A stretch of 64,000 nt of DNA, taken from contig NZ_CP038440.1 of assembly GCF_004683885.1 (NCBI RefSeq), positions 778,001 through 842,000 of the forward strand, in the 5' to 3' direction. Under the pieces are notes generated by a model that had not been told where the DNA came from, searched no databases, and saw nothing but the letters and a program-made list of their open reading frames with translations. The position numbers were made by a program, and so were the translations under genes. Below, piece by piece: positions 50,936 to 60,729 of the stretch. The stretch comes from Brevundimonas sp. MF30-B (GTDB taxonomy: Bacteria; Pseudomonadota; Alphaproteobacteria; Caulobacterales; Caulobacteraceae). Each line of letters begins with the position of its first letter. Within the stretch, counting starts at the first letter, position 1.

Positions 50936-53260
50936 ATGGCCGAAGCCGAGATCGCCTATGCCGCCACGGCCGGCGCCGCCGGCTTGGCCCTGGCCGTCAG
51001 CGCCTGGGCCTGGCGGCTGCGCGCCCGGCTGGCGGCGCGCGAGGCCGCTGTGACGATTCTGGACAATGACCGCCGCCGCGACCTGTTCGAGCGGGACGCG
51101 GCCTTGTGCGCCTTCGACGACGTGCGGCTGCCGATGAAAGCGGACGGCCGTCCGGGTGAGGCGCTGGGTTCGCCGGACGTGTTGGCCGCCGCCTGCCGCG
51201 ATCTGATCCCCGGGGCAGCGCATCTCGGCGGCGATGGCCTGCTGGCGCGGCTGGAACAGGCCCATCCCGAACGACTGCGTGGCCTGGCGCTTGAGGGTCG
51301 GCCGTTCGACGCTCTTGTGGAGGGTCACTCGCAGGCCTGGCGGATCGAGGGGCGTGCGATCGGCGGCGCGGCCTGGCTGCGCCTCAGCCCCCTGTCGGTC
51401 GGCACGGAAACGGCGGTCGAAAGCGGTCTGGGCGCTCTGGCGGAAGCGTCTCCCGCGCCGACCTGGGTGCTGGACCAGGCTGGGCGGCTGGCCTGGGCCA
51501 ACCGCGCGTGGCTGGAGGAGACGGGTTGCCCCAGCCTGGAGGCCGCGCTGGAGCAGGGGGCCAGCTTCGACCGCGCCGCCGACGCTCTCGCCCTCGAAGC
51601 ACAGCGCCTGGGCGTGCGCCAGGAGGGCTTTCGCTGGACCACCGGCGGCGGCCGGCGCCGCGCCTGGCGCATCGTGGTCGAGCCTGCGGCTGGGCCGTCC
51701 GGCGCCGTCATCGCCTTCGCCCTGGATGTGACCGAGGCCGAAGAGACGCGCGACACCCTGCGCCGCCATGTCGAGGCGCATGACGAGACGCTGAACCATC
51801 TCGCCGACGCCGTGGCCATCTTCGGGCCGGCCCGGCGACTGGCCTTCCACAACACCGCCTTCCAGACCCTGTTCGACATCGACCCGGCCTGGCTGGACGA
51901 GCGGCCGACCCACGCCGAGCTGCTGGACCGGTTGCGCCAGCGCCGCCTGCTGCCCGAAGTCATCGACTATGCCGGGTGGAAGGCCAATGAGCTGGAGTTC
52001 TACGGCGCCGCCGAGGCCGCGCCGGACGACAGTTGGTCGCTGCCCGACGGCCGGACCCTGCGGGTCGTGCGCCAGCCACATCCGCTGGGCGGCGTACTGC
52101 TGATCTTCTCTGACATCACCGACGAGTTACAGCTGCGCAGCCGTTTCAACGCCCAGCTTCAGGTCCAGACCGCGACGCTCGACAAGCTGAATGACGCCGT
52201 GGCTGTGTTCGGCTCCGATGGGCGGATGCGGCTGCACAACGAGGCGTTCGAGGCCTTCTGGGGCGTGCCGGCCGAACGGCTGACCGCCGCCTCGGACTTC
52301 GACGCCGTGGCCGCCCTGTGCGAGCCGGTCCTGCCCGATCCCAGCCTGTGGCTGGGGCTCAAGGCGCGCGTGGCCGACCCCGATCCGGAAAGCCGCGTGC
52401 CGATCTCGGGCGAGGGGCGCACCGCCGACGGACGTTTCGCCGCCTGGCAGACCCGGCCGCTGCCGGACGGCGCGACCCTGGTGGCCTTTTCCGACGTCAC
52501 CGCCCGTCGCGCCCTGGAGCAGGCCTTGGCCCAGCGCGAGGCGGCGCTGCAGGAAAGCCAGGCGCTGAAGCGCGAGTTCGTCGGCTCGGTCAGCTACGAG
52601 CTGCGCACGCCGCTGACCACCATCGTCGGCTATTCCGAACTGCTCGAGACCATGGGCGACCTGCCCGAACGCAGTCGCCAGCACGCCGGCGCCATCCGCA
52701 TCGCCGCCAGCCAGCTGGCCCGTTCCATCGACGATGTGCTGGATATGAGCCAGATCGACGCCGGGGAGATGGAGCTGACGCTGGGCGATGTGCGGGTCTG
52801 CGACCTGCTGGACGAGGCGGCCGAAAAGGTGCGCGCGCGCGTCGAGGGCCGGGGCGCGACCCTGACCGTCAGCTGCCCGCCCGACCTCAGCCCGATCCGC
52901 GCCGACGCCCGCCGCATAGGGCAGGCCATCGACCATCTGCTGGAAAACGCCGCTCGCGCCGTCGCCGAAGGGGGCGAGGTCACGCTGAGCGCCGAGCGTG
53001 GCGCGTCGGAGGCCCGCATCCGCATCGCCGACACCGGTCGCGGCATCCCCTATCACCTGCAGCCCCACGTCTTCGACCGGTTCGTGCGGCGCGAGCGCGG
53101 CGGGCCGGGCGTGGGTCTGGCCCTGGTCAAGGCCCTGGTCGAGCTGCACGGCGGCTGGGCCGAGGTGGAAAGCGAGCCGGGAAAGGGCGCCGCCTTCATC
53201 CTTCACCTGCCGTTGCAGGCGGCGGGCGCCGCCGCCGCGCCAGAGCTTCAGCTGAACTGA
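50936..53260 (+). CDS. divL: DivL: cell-cycle histidine-kinase-like protein with tyrosine H-box
   Basis: A 774-residue membrane-anchored kinase-like protein. The N-terminal segment EIAYAATAGAAGLALAVSAWAW is one membrane helix. PAS-like regions follow at about 165-275, 285-400 and 415-530 (for example FHNTAFQTLFDIDP and LHNEAFEAFWGVP). The DHp H-box reads SYELRTPL: tyrosine Y554 replaces the phospho-accepting histidine, as in C. crescentus DivL (Y550). The ATP-binding N-box (HLLENAARAV), G1 (ADTGRGIP), F box (VFDRFVR) and G2 (GVGLALVKALVELHGG) are intact. DivL works with DivK and CckA to control CtrA. An in-frame ATG at 50900 is a less likely start. Confidence 0.92.
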   Translation: MAEAEIAYAATAGAAGLALAVSAWAWRLRARLAAREAAVTILDNDRRRDLFERDAALCAFDDVRLPMKADGRPGEALGSPDVLAAACRDLIPGAAHLGGDGLLARLEQAHPERLRGLALEGRPFDALVEGHSQAWRIEGRAIGGAAWLRLSPLSVGTETAVESGLGALAEASPAPTWVLDQAGRLAWANRAWLEETGCPSLEAALEQGASFDRAADALALEAQRLGVRQEGFRWTTGGGRRRAWRIVVEPAAGPSGAVIAFALDVTEAEETRDTLRRHVEAHDETLNHLADAVAIFGPARRLAFHNTAFQTLFDIDPAWLDERPTHAELLDRLRQRRLLPEVIDYAGWKANELEFYGAAEAAPDDSWSLPDGRTLRVVRQPHPLGGVLLIFSDITDELQLRSRFNAQLQVQTATLDKLNDAVAVFGSDGRMRLHNEAFEAFWGVPAERLTAASDFDAVAALCEPVLPDPSLWLGLKARVADPDPESRVPISGEGRTADGRFAAWQTRPLPDGATLVAFSDVTARRALEQALAQREAALQESQALKREFVGSVSYELRTPLTTIVGYSELLETMGDLPERSRQHAGAIRIAASQLARSIDDVLDMSQIDAGEMELTLGDVRVCDLLDEAAEKVRARVEGRGATLTVSCPPDLSPIRADARRIGQAIDHLLENAARAVAEGGEVTLSAERGASEARIRIADTGRGIPYHLQPHVFDRFVRRERGGPGVGLALVKALVELHGGWAEVESEPGKGAAFILHLPLQAAGAAAAPELQLN

Positions 53261-53323
53261 CGGGCCGCTTGGGCCACGCGCCAAGGCGCTGTAAGAGGCG
53301 GGCCGAACACGGAGCCCCGGCCC

Positions 53324-54175
53324 ATGGCCCTTTTGAAGACCGCCCTCATCTACGACTTCGACGGCACGCTGGCGCGCGGCAATATGCAGGAAGTCACCTT
53401 CATCCCTTCGGTGGGCATGAGCATCGGCGACTTCTGGGGCGCGGCGGACGCCCTGACCCGCGACGCCGACGGCGACAACATCTTGATGTACATGCAGCTG
53501 ATGCTGGCCCGCGCCCGCGAGAACGGCGCGCCCATCACCCGCAAGACGCTGCATGAGCACGGCCAGGACGTGAAGCTGTTCGACGGGCTGAAGTGGGACC
53601 TGACGGGCAAGGGCTGGTTCGAGCGCATCGACGCCATCGGCCGCGAATACGGGCTGGAGATCGAGCACTACATCATCTCCGCCGGCCTGGAGGAGATGAT
53701 CGACGGCTGCCCGATCCGCGACGCCTTCCGCCACGTCTTCGCGTCCAAGTTCGTCTATGACGAGAACGGCGTGGCCATCTGGCCGGCGGTCGGGGTGAAC
53801 TACACCACCAAGACCCAGTATCTGTTCCGCATCAACAAGGGCGTGCTGAACCACTGGGAGCACGAGCGGATCAACCGCTTCATGGCCGACGATGACCGGC
53901 CGGTGCCGTTCGAGCGGATGATCTTCCTGGGCGACGGCGACACCGACGTCCCGACCATGAAGATGATGCACACGAAGGGCGGCTTCTCGATCGCCGTCTA
54001 CGATCCGCGCAACAGCGCGCGCGACCAGGAGAAGATCTACGGCCTGATCTCCGAGGACCGGGTGAACTTCGTCGCGGCCGCCGACTACCGCGAGGGCTCG
54101 GCGCTGGACCTGATCGTCAAGGGCCTGATCGGCCGCATCGCCATCAACGCCGGGACGATGCGCGCCATCGACTGA
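53324..54175 (+). CDS. HAD-family phosphatase (haloacid dehalogenase-like)
   Basis: A 283-residue HAD enzyme. Motif I is IYDFDGTLARGN (D10 and D12), motif II is ISAGLEEMIDG with the Ser, motif III is the Lys near KTQYLFRINKG, and motif IV is FLGDGDTDVPTMKMM. The cap (about 20-110) and the total size resemble the PSPase-like branch of HAD proteins, but no substrate can be named. It follows divL, 63 bases later, and faces the TonB receptor, 115 bases further. Confidence 0.83.
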   Translation: MALLKTALIYDFDGTLARGNMQEVTFIPSVGMSIGDFWGAADALTRDADGDNILMYMQLMLARARENGAPITRKTLHEHGQDVKLFDGLKWDLTGKGWFERIDAIGREYGLEIEHYIISAGLEEMIDGCPIRDAFRHVFASKFVYDENGVAIWPAVGVNYTTKTQYLFRINKGVLNHWEHERINRFMADDDRPVPFERMIFLGDGDTDVPTMKMMHTKGGFSIAVYDPRNSARDQEKIYGLISEDRVNFVAAADYREGSALDLIVKGLIGRIAINAGTMRAID

Positions 54176-54198
54176 TCCGGAGGCTCCCGCCCCCCCGT

Positions 54199-54260
54199 TT
54201 GACATCCGGGCCTTTTCTCGTCATTTTCGAGAAAATCATTGAGCGCTGAATAAAAGCGCC
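54199..54260 (+). promoter_or_regulatory. Promoter region of the TonB receptor with two inverted repeats
   Basis: TTGACA (54199-54204) is a perfect -35 element; a -10 near 54222 is only weakly fitting. Directly after it TTTTCTCG (54213-54220) and CGAGAAAA (54228-54235) form a perfect 8-base inverted repeat with a seven-base spacer. A second hairpin pairs GCGCT (54243-54247) with AGCGC (54255-54259). A repressor site overlapping the promoter is likely; no Fur-like match is seen. Confidence 0.45.
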
Positions 54261-54290
54261 GTCGGGCTGGAATCAGAGATCGGGATCCAA

Positions 54291-56549
54291 ATGAACAGAC
54301 TTGTGAAGACCGCCCTTATGGCGGGCGCGGCCTGGACCGCGCTTGGCGGCGTGGCTGCGGCTCAGAGCGCACCGTCCGACCAACAGGCGACGACCGTCGG
54401 CGACATCATCGTCACCGCGCGCCGCACCGAGGAATCCCTGCAACGCACGCCTCTGGCGATCAGCGCCTTCTCTGGCGAGACCCTGGCGCGTCAGGGTGTG
54501 CAGCAGGTCACCGACATTCAGGGCGCGGTGCCGAATCTGAACATCGTTCAGGGCCGGGGCTCGTCGAACGCCACCAACATCTACATCCGCGGCGTGGGTC
54601 AGCCAGACGCGCTTCAGACCTTCGACCCGGCGGTCGGCGTCTATGTGGACGACGTCTACTACAGCCGCATCCGGGGCACCCAGTTCGACCTGCTGGACCT
54701 GGAGCGCGTCGAAATCCTGCGCGGACCGCAGGGCACGCTGTACGGCAAGAACACCATCGGCGGCGCCATGAAGCTGGTCTCGCGCCGGCCGGACGATCAG
54801 TTCCGCGCCCGCGCTTCGGTCAGCGGCGGAAACTATGACCTGATCGACGTGCAGGGCGCTGTCTCGGGCCCCATCGCCGAGGGCCTGGCCCTGGGTTTGT
54901 CGGCGCTGCACTCCGAACGGGGCGGCTATGTCACCGATCCGGTGACCGGCGCGGAATACAACGACAAGAACACCAGCGCCGTGCGCGCGGCCCTGGCCTG
55001 GGATCCTTCGGCCCTCGTGCGGGTGGATCTGACCGCCGACTACTCCAAGGACGACGCCGGCCTGACGGTCGGCCAGGCGCAGAACAGCCTGACCTTCCTG
55101 GCCGGCGGCGTCGCCCTGCCGATCGCCAGCCCGCCGCCGACCTATGATTTCCGCACGCGCACCACGCCGGGCCTGCCCAACGAGACGCGCCTGGAGACCT
55201 GGGGAACCTCGGCCCGCATCGCGGTCGACATGACCGACGCCCTGACCCTGCGGTCGATCACGGCCTATCGCGAGCTGAAGACGGACGACTACATCGACTT
55301 CGACGCAACCCAGCTCGAAATCGCGGACGCCCTGGTCGCGGTCGACCAGAGCCAGTTCAGCCAGGAGTTCCAGCTCACCTACGACAACGGCGGTCCGCTG
55401 ACGGCTGTCGGCGGAGTCTACTTCCTGCGCGAGCACGTCTCGTCGCACCAGGAGAGCTACAACGACGATCTGCTGGGGCCGGCCTTCGGCAACTCGGGCT
55501 TCCTGCGGACCATCGACGACAATCTCAAGACCTCGTCGCGGGCCATGTACGCCAACGTCTCCTACGCGGTCACCGACGCTCTGCGCCTGTCGGCCGGTGT
55601 GCGCGGCACCGAGGAGAAGAAGGACTACTTCCGCACGACGTCGACCTTCTACAGCCTGCTGCCGGCCTTCAACGCCACCTACGTCTTCGAGCCGGGCCTG
55701 GGTCGATACGACGACACCTCGATCATGCTGTCGGCGGACTATCAGGTGACGCCCGACGCGCTGGTCTACGCTCGCTATGCGCAGGGCTTCAAATCGGGGG
55801 GCTTCAACGGCCGGGCCAACAGCGCGGCGGAATCGACCCAGTATCAACCGGAAACGGCCGACACCTACGAGATCGGCGCCAAGACCACCTGGCTGGACGG
55901 TCGTCTGCGTCTGAACGGCGCGGTGTTCCATACGCAGTACGAAGACTTCCAGGCGCGCGTTGCGGGGCTGGACGTCGACCCGGTCACCGGCCTGCCGGCC
56001 CCGGTTCTGAGCGTGCTCAACGCGGGCGAGCTGAAGATCCAGGGCGCCGAGCTCGAGGCGGTCCTGGCGGTGAACCCGAACTTCACCCTGGACGCCCAGG
56101 TCGGTTATCTGGACGCCGAGTACAAGGAGTTCGCCGACGATCGCTTCACCAGCTTCGGCGGCAGCCGCGCCTTCCAGGACCCGGCCTTCTCGCCCAAGTG
56201 GACGGCGCGCTACGGCGCTCAGTATGTCTTCGACTTGGCTGGCGGGGCGAACGTGACCTTGGGCGCCGCGGCCAAGTTCCGCTCGCGCATGGCCCTGGCG
56301 GTCGACAACACGGCGGTGAACTCCAACGTGCCGTTGGAGAGCATGTATCAGGACAGCTACTGGCTCTATGACGCCCGCGTGGTCTGGAACGACGCCTCGG
56401 ACCGCTATTCGGTCGGCCTCTACGGTCAGAACCTGTCGGACGAGGTCTACAAGACCGACGCTCAGGAATTCTCGTCCATCGGCAGCATCCGGACCGCCTA
56501 TTACGGTGCGCCGCGGACGTGGATGGTCAAGCTGACCGCGCGGTACTGA
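54291..56549 (+). CDS. TonB-dependent outer membrane receptor
   Basis: A 752-residue outer-membrane receptor that imports a ligand using TonB energy. A signal peptide (LVKTALMAGAAWTALGGVAAAQ) precedes the TonB box region DIIVTARR. The plug domain (about 45-160) has LERVEILRGPQGTLYGKNTIGGAM. The 22-stranded barrel fills the rest and ends with aromatic Y (TWMVKLTARY) as barrel proteins do. The ligand is unknown; this broad class in Caulobacterales handles sugars, peptides or metals. The adjacent MFS gene suggests a shared substrate moving on to the cytoplasm. Confidence 0.93.
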   Translation: MNRLVKTALMAGAAWTALGGVAAAQSAPSDQQATTVGDIIVTARRTEESLQRTPLAISAFSGETLARQGVQQVTDIQGAVPNLNIVQGRGSSNATNIYIRGVGQPDALQTFDPAVGVYVDDVYYSRIRGTQFDLLDLERVEILRGPQGTLYGKNTIGGAMKLVSRRPDDQFRARASVSGGNYDLIDVQGAVSGPIAEGLALGLSALHSERGGYVTDPVTGAEYNDKNTSAVRAALAWDPSALVRVDLTADYSKDDAGLTVGQAQNSLTFLAGGVALPIASPPPTYDFRTRTTPGLPNETRLETWGTSARIAVDMTDALTLRSITAYRELKTDDYIDFDATQLEIADALVAVDQSQFSQEFQLTYDNGGPLTAVGGVYFLREHVSSHQESYNDDLLGPAFGNSGFLRTIDDNLKTSSRAMYANVSYAVTDALRLSAGVRGTEEKKDYFRTTSTFYSLLPAFNATYVFEPGLGRYDDTSIMLSADYQVTPDALVYARYAQGFKSGGFNGRANSAAESTQYQPETADTYEIGAKTTWLDGRLRLNGAVFHTQYEDFQARVAGLDVDPVTGLPAPVLSVLNAGELKIQGAELEAVLAVNPNFTLDAQVGYLDAEYKEFADDRFTSFGGSRAFQDPAFSPKWTARYGAQYVFDLAGGANVTLGAAAKFRSRMALAVDNTAVNSNVPLESMYQDSYWLYDARVVWNDASDRYSVGLYGQNLSDEVYKTDAQEFSSIGSIRTAYYGAPRTWMVKLTARY

Positions 56550-56589
56550 CCGTCCCGAACCTCCTGAAAGCCTGATCCGAAAGTGATCC

Positions 56590-56625
56590 GGGCGGCGGTC
56601 CCGACGGGCCGCCGCCCTTTTTCTT
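56590..56625 (+). terminator. Rho-independent terminator after the TonB receptor
   Basis: GGGCGGCGG (56590-56598) pairs with CCGCCGCCC (56609-56617), enclosing CCCGACGGG that can pair further, and is followed by TTTTTCTT. The stem and T tract are strong, so this ends the receptor transcript 41 bases after its stop and separates it from the MFS gene. Confidence 0.8.
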
Positions 56626-56704
56626 GGCGCCGGTGGCCTGTCGCGCTTACCGTCGTCCGCAAGCGGCCCGCCAAGACGCCGCAACCGCATCCGAGGACAC
56701 GCCC

Positions 56705-58240
56705 ATGACCGCCGCCTCCGCGACCCCGCCCGATACGGCTCCGGCCTCGCCCGGCTATCGCTTCTACGTGCTGGGGATCCTGATCCTCGTCTACATGCTG
56801 AACTTTCTGGATCGGCAGATCATCGGCATCCTGGCCGCGCCGCTGAAGGCGGAGTTCGGACTTTCGGACAGCCAGTTCGGCCTGTTGGGCGGGATCGCCT
56901 TTGCCTCGGTCTATTCAACCCTGGCCATTCCGCTGGCGGCCCTGGCGGACCGGGCCAGTCGTGTGTGGATCATGACGGGCGCCCTGGCGGTCTGGTCCGG
57001 CTTCACCGCCCTGTGCGGCGTGGCGGGCTCGTTCGGCCAGCTGTTCCTGTTCCGAATGGGCGTGGGCGTGGGCGAGGCCGGCGGCGTGGCCCCGGCCTAT
57101 TCGCTGATCGCCGACTATTTCCCGCCGAGGCAGCGCGCGCGAGCGCTGGCGGCGTTCGCCTTCGGCATTCCGCTGGGCACCGCCGCCGGCACCCTGGTAG
57201 GCGGCCTGCTGGCCGCGACCTACGGCTGGCGAACCGCCTTCATCGTCGTCGGCCTGATCGGCCTGCTGGTGGCGCCCATCCTGCGCCTGACCGTGCGCGA
57301 TCCCAAGCGGGGCGGATCGGACGCGCCCAAGGTGATTCAGCCCGCCGCGCCCGTGGACGCCGCGCCGGTGGCGGCCCAGCCGCCCGTGACCGTTTCGGAC
57401 CGCGTCGGCCGCATCGCCTCGCGCATCATGCTGGGCCTGGGTGCGGGCTGCCTCGTCCTGGCGGCGCTGGCGCAGTTCGCAGGCCTGGGGCTGAACCCGC
57501 TGGTCGCCGGCTTCGGCGGCCTGCTGGCCATCGTCATCGGCATATCGCTGCACGTCGCCCGTGTGACCGCCTCGGTGGTCATTCCCAAGAAGAGCTTCTG
57601 GCTGCTGGCTCTGGGCGCCGCCTCTTCGTCGGTGTGCGGCTATGGCGTGGCCGGCTGGCTGCCGCTGTTCTTCATGCGCAGCTTCGACCTGACCCTGGCC
57701 CAGACCAGCTGGTACTACGCCGGCATCGCCCTGATCGGCGGCCTGGTCGGCATCTGGATGGGCGGCATGATCGCCGACAAGCTGGCCAGCCGCGGCAAGG
57801 GCGCCTATCCGCTGACGCCCGCCATCGCCTTCCTGATCTCGGCGCCCTGTTTCATTCTGGCCATGAACTCGCCCTGGCTGATCGGCCTGGTCCTGCCGGG
57901 CGGTGGGTCGCAGGCGCAACAGCTGACGCTGGCCTTCCTGATCTTCCTGATCCCGACCGGGCTGAACCTGGCGTGGCTGGGACCGATCACGGCGGCGATC
58001 CAGCACATCGCGCCGGCGCCCATGCGTTCGACCGCCTCGGCCCTGTTCCTGCTGATCAACAACCTGCTGGGGATCGCGGTCGGCTTCTACTACTTCGGCT
58101 GGATGAGCGACCTGCTGGCGCCCCGCTTCGGCGACGAGAGCCTGCGCTGGGCGATCTACACCGGCATGGGCTTCTACGTGCTGGCGTCGATGCTGCTGAT
58201 CGGCGCGTCACGCACTCTGAAGAAGGATTGGGTCGACTAA
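56705..58240 (+). CDS. MFS transporter (spinster-like)
   Basis: A 511-residue inner-membrane carrier of the major facilitator superfamily, in the spinster/phthalate group. The first block RFYVLGILILVYMLNFLDRQIIGILAAPLKAEFGLSDSQFGLLGG is typical. The motif DRASRVWIMTGALAVWSGFTAL matches the MFS loop 2-3, and FRMGVGVGEAGGVAPAYSLIADYFPPRQRARALAAFAFG is the spinster-family signature. Twelve hydrophobic helices are visible. The ATG at 56705 is chosen; upstream codons would add non-homologous residues. It follows the receptor and terminator, before sucC. Substrate unknown. Confidence 0.88.
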   Translation: MTAASATPPDTAPASPGYRFYVLGILILVYMLNFLDRQIIGILAAPLKAEFGLSDSQFGLLGGIAFASVYSTLAIPLAALADRASRVWIMTGALAVWSGFTALCGVAGSFGQLFLFRMGVGVGEAGGVAPAYSLIADYFPPRQRARALAAFAFGIPLGTAAGTLVGGLLAATYGWRTAFIVVGLIGLLVAPILRLTVRDPKRGGSDAPKVIQPAAPVDAAPVAAQPPVTVSDRVGRIASRIMLGLGAGCLVLAALAQFAGLGLNPLVAGFGGLLAIVIGISLHVARVTASVVIPKKSFWLLALGAASSSVCGYGVAGWLPLFFMRSFDLTLAQTSWYYAGIALIGGLVGIWMGGMIADKLASRGKGAYPLTPAIAFLISAPCFILAMNSPWLIGLVLPGGGSQAQQLTLAFLIFLIPTGLNLAWLGPITAAIQHIAPAPMRSTASALFLLINNLLGIAVGFYYFGWMSDLLAPRFGDESLRWAIYTGMGFYVLASMLLIGASRTLKKDWVD

Positions 58241-58332
58241 CGGACGGCCCGTTCGCGCCCCCTGTTGCGCCTGCGAAGGGCCGACGCCTATAAGCGCCGC
58301 AACTCTCTCTCAAGCGGTCAGGGCGTCGGTCC

Positions 58333-59523
58333 ATGAACATTCACGAATATCAGGCCAAACAGGTCCTCAAGGGCTTCGGCGCGCCGGTCGCGGCGGGCGT
58401 TCCGATCACCTCGGCCGACGAGGCCGAGGCGGCGGCGAAGCAACTGCCTGGCCCGCTCTATGTCGTGAAGTCGCAGATCCACGCCGGCGGACGCGGCAAG
58501 GGCAAGTTCAAGGAACTGGGCGCCGACGCCAAGGGCGGCGTGCGTCTGGCCTTCTCGATCGAGGAAGCCGTAGCCCACGCGAAGGAGATGCTGGGCAACA
58601 CCCTGGTCACCGCCCAGACCGGCCCGGCCGGCAAGCAGGTCAACCGCCTGTACATCGAAGACGGCGCCGACATCGCCCGTGAACTGTACCTGTCGCTGCT
58701 GGTCGACCGTTCGGTCGGCCGCGTGGCCTTCGTCGTCTCCACCGAAGGCGGCATGGACATCGAGACGGTCGCCCACGACACGCCCGAGAAGATCCACACC
58801 ATCGCCATCGACCCGGAAGCCGGCGTGACCGACGCCGACGTGGCCGCCATCTCCAAGGCGCTGGAGCTGACCGGCGACGCCGCCGAGGACGCCAAGTCCC
58901 TGTTCCCGGCGCTCTACAAGGCCTTCGTCGAGAAGGACATGGCCATGCTGGAGATCAACCCGCTGATCGTCATGGAGAACGGCCGCCTGCGCGTGCTGGA
59001 CGCCAAGGTCAGCTTCGACGGCAACGCCCTGTTCCGCCACGAGGACATCCGCGCCCTGCGCGACGAGACCGAAGAAGACGCCAAGGAGATCGAGGCCTCC
59101 AAGTGGGACCTCGCCTATGTCGCCCTGGACGGCAACATCGGCTGCATGGTCAACGGCGCGGGCCTGGCCATGGCGACGATGGACATCATCAAGCTGTACG
59201 GCAAGGAGCCGGCCAACTTCTGCGACGTCGGCGGCGGCGCGTCCAAGGAGAAGGTCGCTGCGGCCTTCAAGATCATCACCGCCGACCCCAAGGTCGAGGG
59301 CATCCTGGTCAACATCTTCGGCGGCATCATGAAGTGTGACGTCATCGCCGAAGGCGTGGTCGCCGCCGTCAAGGAAGTGGGCCTGAAGGTGCCGCTGGTC
59401 GTCCGCCTGGAAGGCACCAATGTCGAGCTGGGAAAGAAGATCCTGAACGAGTCGGGCCTGGCCATCACCGCCGCCGACGACCTGGACGACGCCGCCCAGA
59501 AGATCGTCGCGGCGGTCGCCTAA
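58333..59523 (+). CDS. sucC: Succinyl-CoA synthetase beta subunit
   Basis: A 396-residue ADP-forming succinyl-CoA synthetase beta subunit, which makes ATP (or GTP) from succinyl-CoA in the TCA cycle. The ATP-grasp domain (about 1-240) begins [23 protein letters not shown] and has [16 protein letters not shown]. The second domain contains [24 protein letters not shown] and [18 protein letters not shown], the phosphohistidine-docking helix region. Length is standard (about 390). It starts the sucC-sucD pair, with sucD 45 bases later. Confidence 0.96.
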   Translation: MNIHEYQAKQVLKGFGAPVAAGVPITSADEAEAAAKQLPGPLYVVKSQIHAGGRGKGKFKELGADAKGGVRLAFSIEEAVAHAKEMLGNTLVTAQTGPAGKQVNRLYIEDGADIARELYLSLLVDRSVGRVAFVVSTEGGMDIETVAHDTPEKIHTIAIDPEAGVTDADVAAISKALELTGDAAEDAKSLFPALYKAFVEKDMAMLEINPLIVMENGRLRVLDAKVSFDGNALFRHEDIRALRDETEEDAKEIEASKWDLAYVALDGNIGCMVNGAGLAMATMDIIKLYGKEPANFCDVGGGASKEKVAAAFKIITADPKVEGILVNIFGGIMKCDVIAEGVVAAVKEVGLKVPLVVRLEGTNVELGKKILNESGLAITAADDLDDAAQKIVAAVA

Positions 59524-59568
59524 GCGACCCGACCGCCCCAGACACGCACGAATTCAGAGCACAGACAC

Positions 59569-60471
59569 ATGTCCATTCTGGTCGACAAGAACACCAAGAT
59601 CCTGGTCCAGGGCCTGACCGGCAAGACCGGCAGCTTCCACACCGAACAGGCGCTGGCCTACTACGGCACCCAGATGGTCGGCGGCATCCATCCGGCCAAG
59701 GGCGGCCAGACCTGGACGGGTTCGCACGGCGAGAGCCTGCCGATCTTCGCCTCGGTGGCCGAAGGCCGCGACGCGACCGGCGCCGACGCGACCGTGATCT
59801 ACGTCCCGCCGGCGGGCGCCGCCGACGCCATCATCGAGGCCATCGAGGCCGAAATCCCCTTCATCACCTGCATCACCGAGGGCATCCCGGTCATGGACAT
59901 GGTGCGGGTCAAGGCGCGGCTGGACCGCTCCAACTCGCGCCTGCTGGGCCCCAACTGCCCCGGCGTGCTGACGCCCGAAGAGTGCAAGATCGGCATCATG
60001 CCGGGCTCCATCTTCAAGAAGGGCTCGGTCGGCATCGTCTCGCGCTCGGGCACCCTGACCTATGAGGCGGTGTTCCAGACCACCAATGAGGGCCTGGGCC
60101 AGACCACGGCCGTCGGCATCGGCGGCGACCCGGTGAAGGGCACCGAGTTCATCGACATGCTGGAGATGTTCCTGGCCGACGACGCCACGGAATCCATCAT
60201 CATGATCGGCGAGATCGGCGGCGCGGCCGAGGAAGACGCCGCCCAGTTCCTGATCGACGAGGCCAAGAAGGGCCGCAGGAAGCCGATGGCCGGCTTCATC
60301 GCGGGCCGCACGGCTCCGGAAGGCCGCACCATGGGCCACGCCGGCGCTGTCGTCTCGGGCGGCAAGGGCGATGCGGGCTCCAAGATCGAAGCCATGGAGG
60401 CTGCCGGCATCAAGGTCTCGCCTTCGCCGGCGCGCCTGGGCAAGACACTGGTCGAAGTGCTGAAGGGTTAA
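59569..60471 (+). CDS. sucD: Succinyl-CoA synthetase alpha subunit
   Basis: A 300-residue alpha subunit that binds CoA. It starts [45 protein letters not shown], the CoA domain. The phospho-accepting histidine is H257 in [34 protein letters not shown] and [18 protein letters not shown] are conserved. It forms the working enzyme with SucC. A strong terminator follows at 60566. Confidence 0.96.
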   Translation: MSILVDKNTKILVQGLTGKTGSFHTEQALAYYGTQMVGGIHPAKGGQTWTGSHGESLPIFASVAEGRDATGADATVIYVPPAGAADAIIEAIEAEIPFITCITEGIPVMDMVRVKARLDRSNSRLLGPNCPGVLTPEECKIGIMPGSIFKKGSVGIVSRSGTLTYEAVFQTTNEGLGQTTAVGIGGDPVKGTEFIDMLEMFLADDATESIIMIGEIGGAAEEDAAQFLIDEAKKGRRKPMAGFIAGRTAPEGRTMGHAGAVVSGGKGDAGSKIEAMEAAGIKVSPSPARLGKTLVEVLKG

Positions 60472-60493
60472 GACCCTTCAGCGGAGCGCTTCG

Positions 60494-60512
60494 CGCGAGC
60501 GCTATGCTCGCG
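60494..60512. repeat. Palindromic repeat unit after sucD
   Basis: CGCGAGC (60494-60500) pairs with GCTCGCG (60506-60512) across a five-base loop in a patch with several GCGAGC/GCTCGC units. It may be a genomic palindromic repeat of the REP type, or mRNA 3' end structure. Confidence 0.35.
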
Positions 60513-60565
60513 ATGCGGTCGCTCGCGGCTTGAGCGCTGTGAGTTTGGGGCGGTTTTGCTCCTTG

Positions 60566-60600
60566 AAACGCCTCCGGTTCGCGCCGGAGGCGTTTTTCTT
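60566..60600 (+). terminator. Rho-independent terminator between sucD and sucA
   Basis: ACGCCTCCGG (60568-60577) pairs perfectly with CCGGAGGCGT (60584-60593) around a six-base loop, followed by TTTTTCTTT. This ten-base-pair stem ends sucCD transcripts, so sucA needs its own promoter in 60601-60729. Within that gap I see no clear -35/-10 pair. Confidence 0.88.
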
Positions 60601-60729
60601 TGCGGGATGCGACCAATTTCCCGCGGATTCGCCCCGCTTCGGTCATGACCCATAAGGAAACAGCGCCTATATGAGCACACCGCCTACGCGCAGACGTGCG
60701 CGTGCGGGTCCAAGGGACTGACGAGAACA

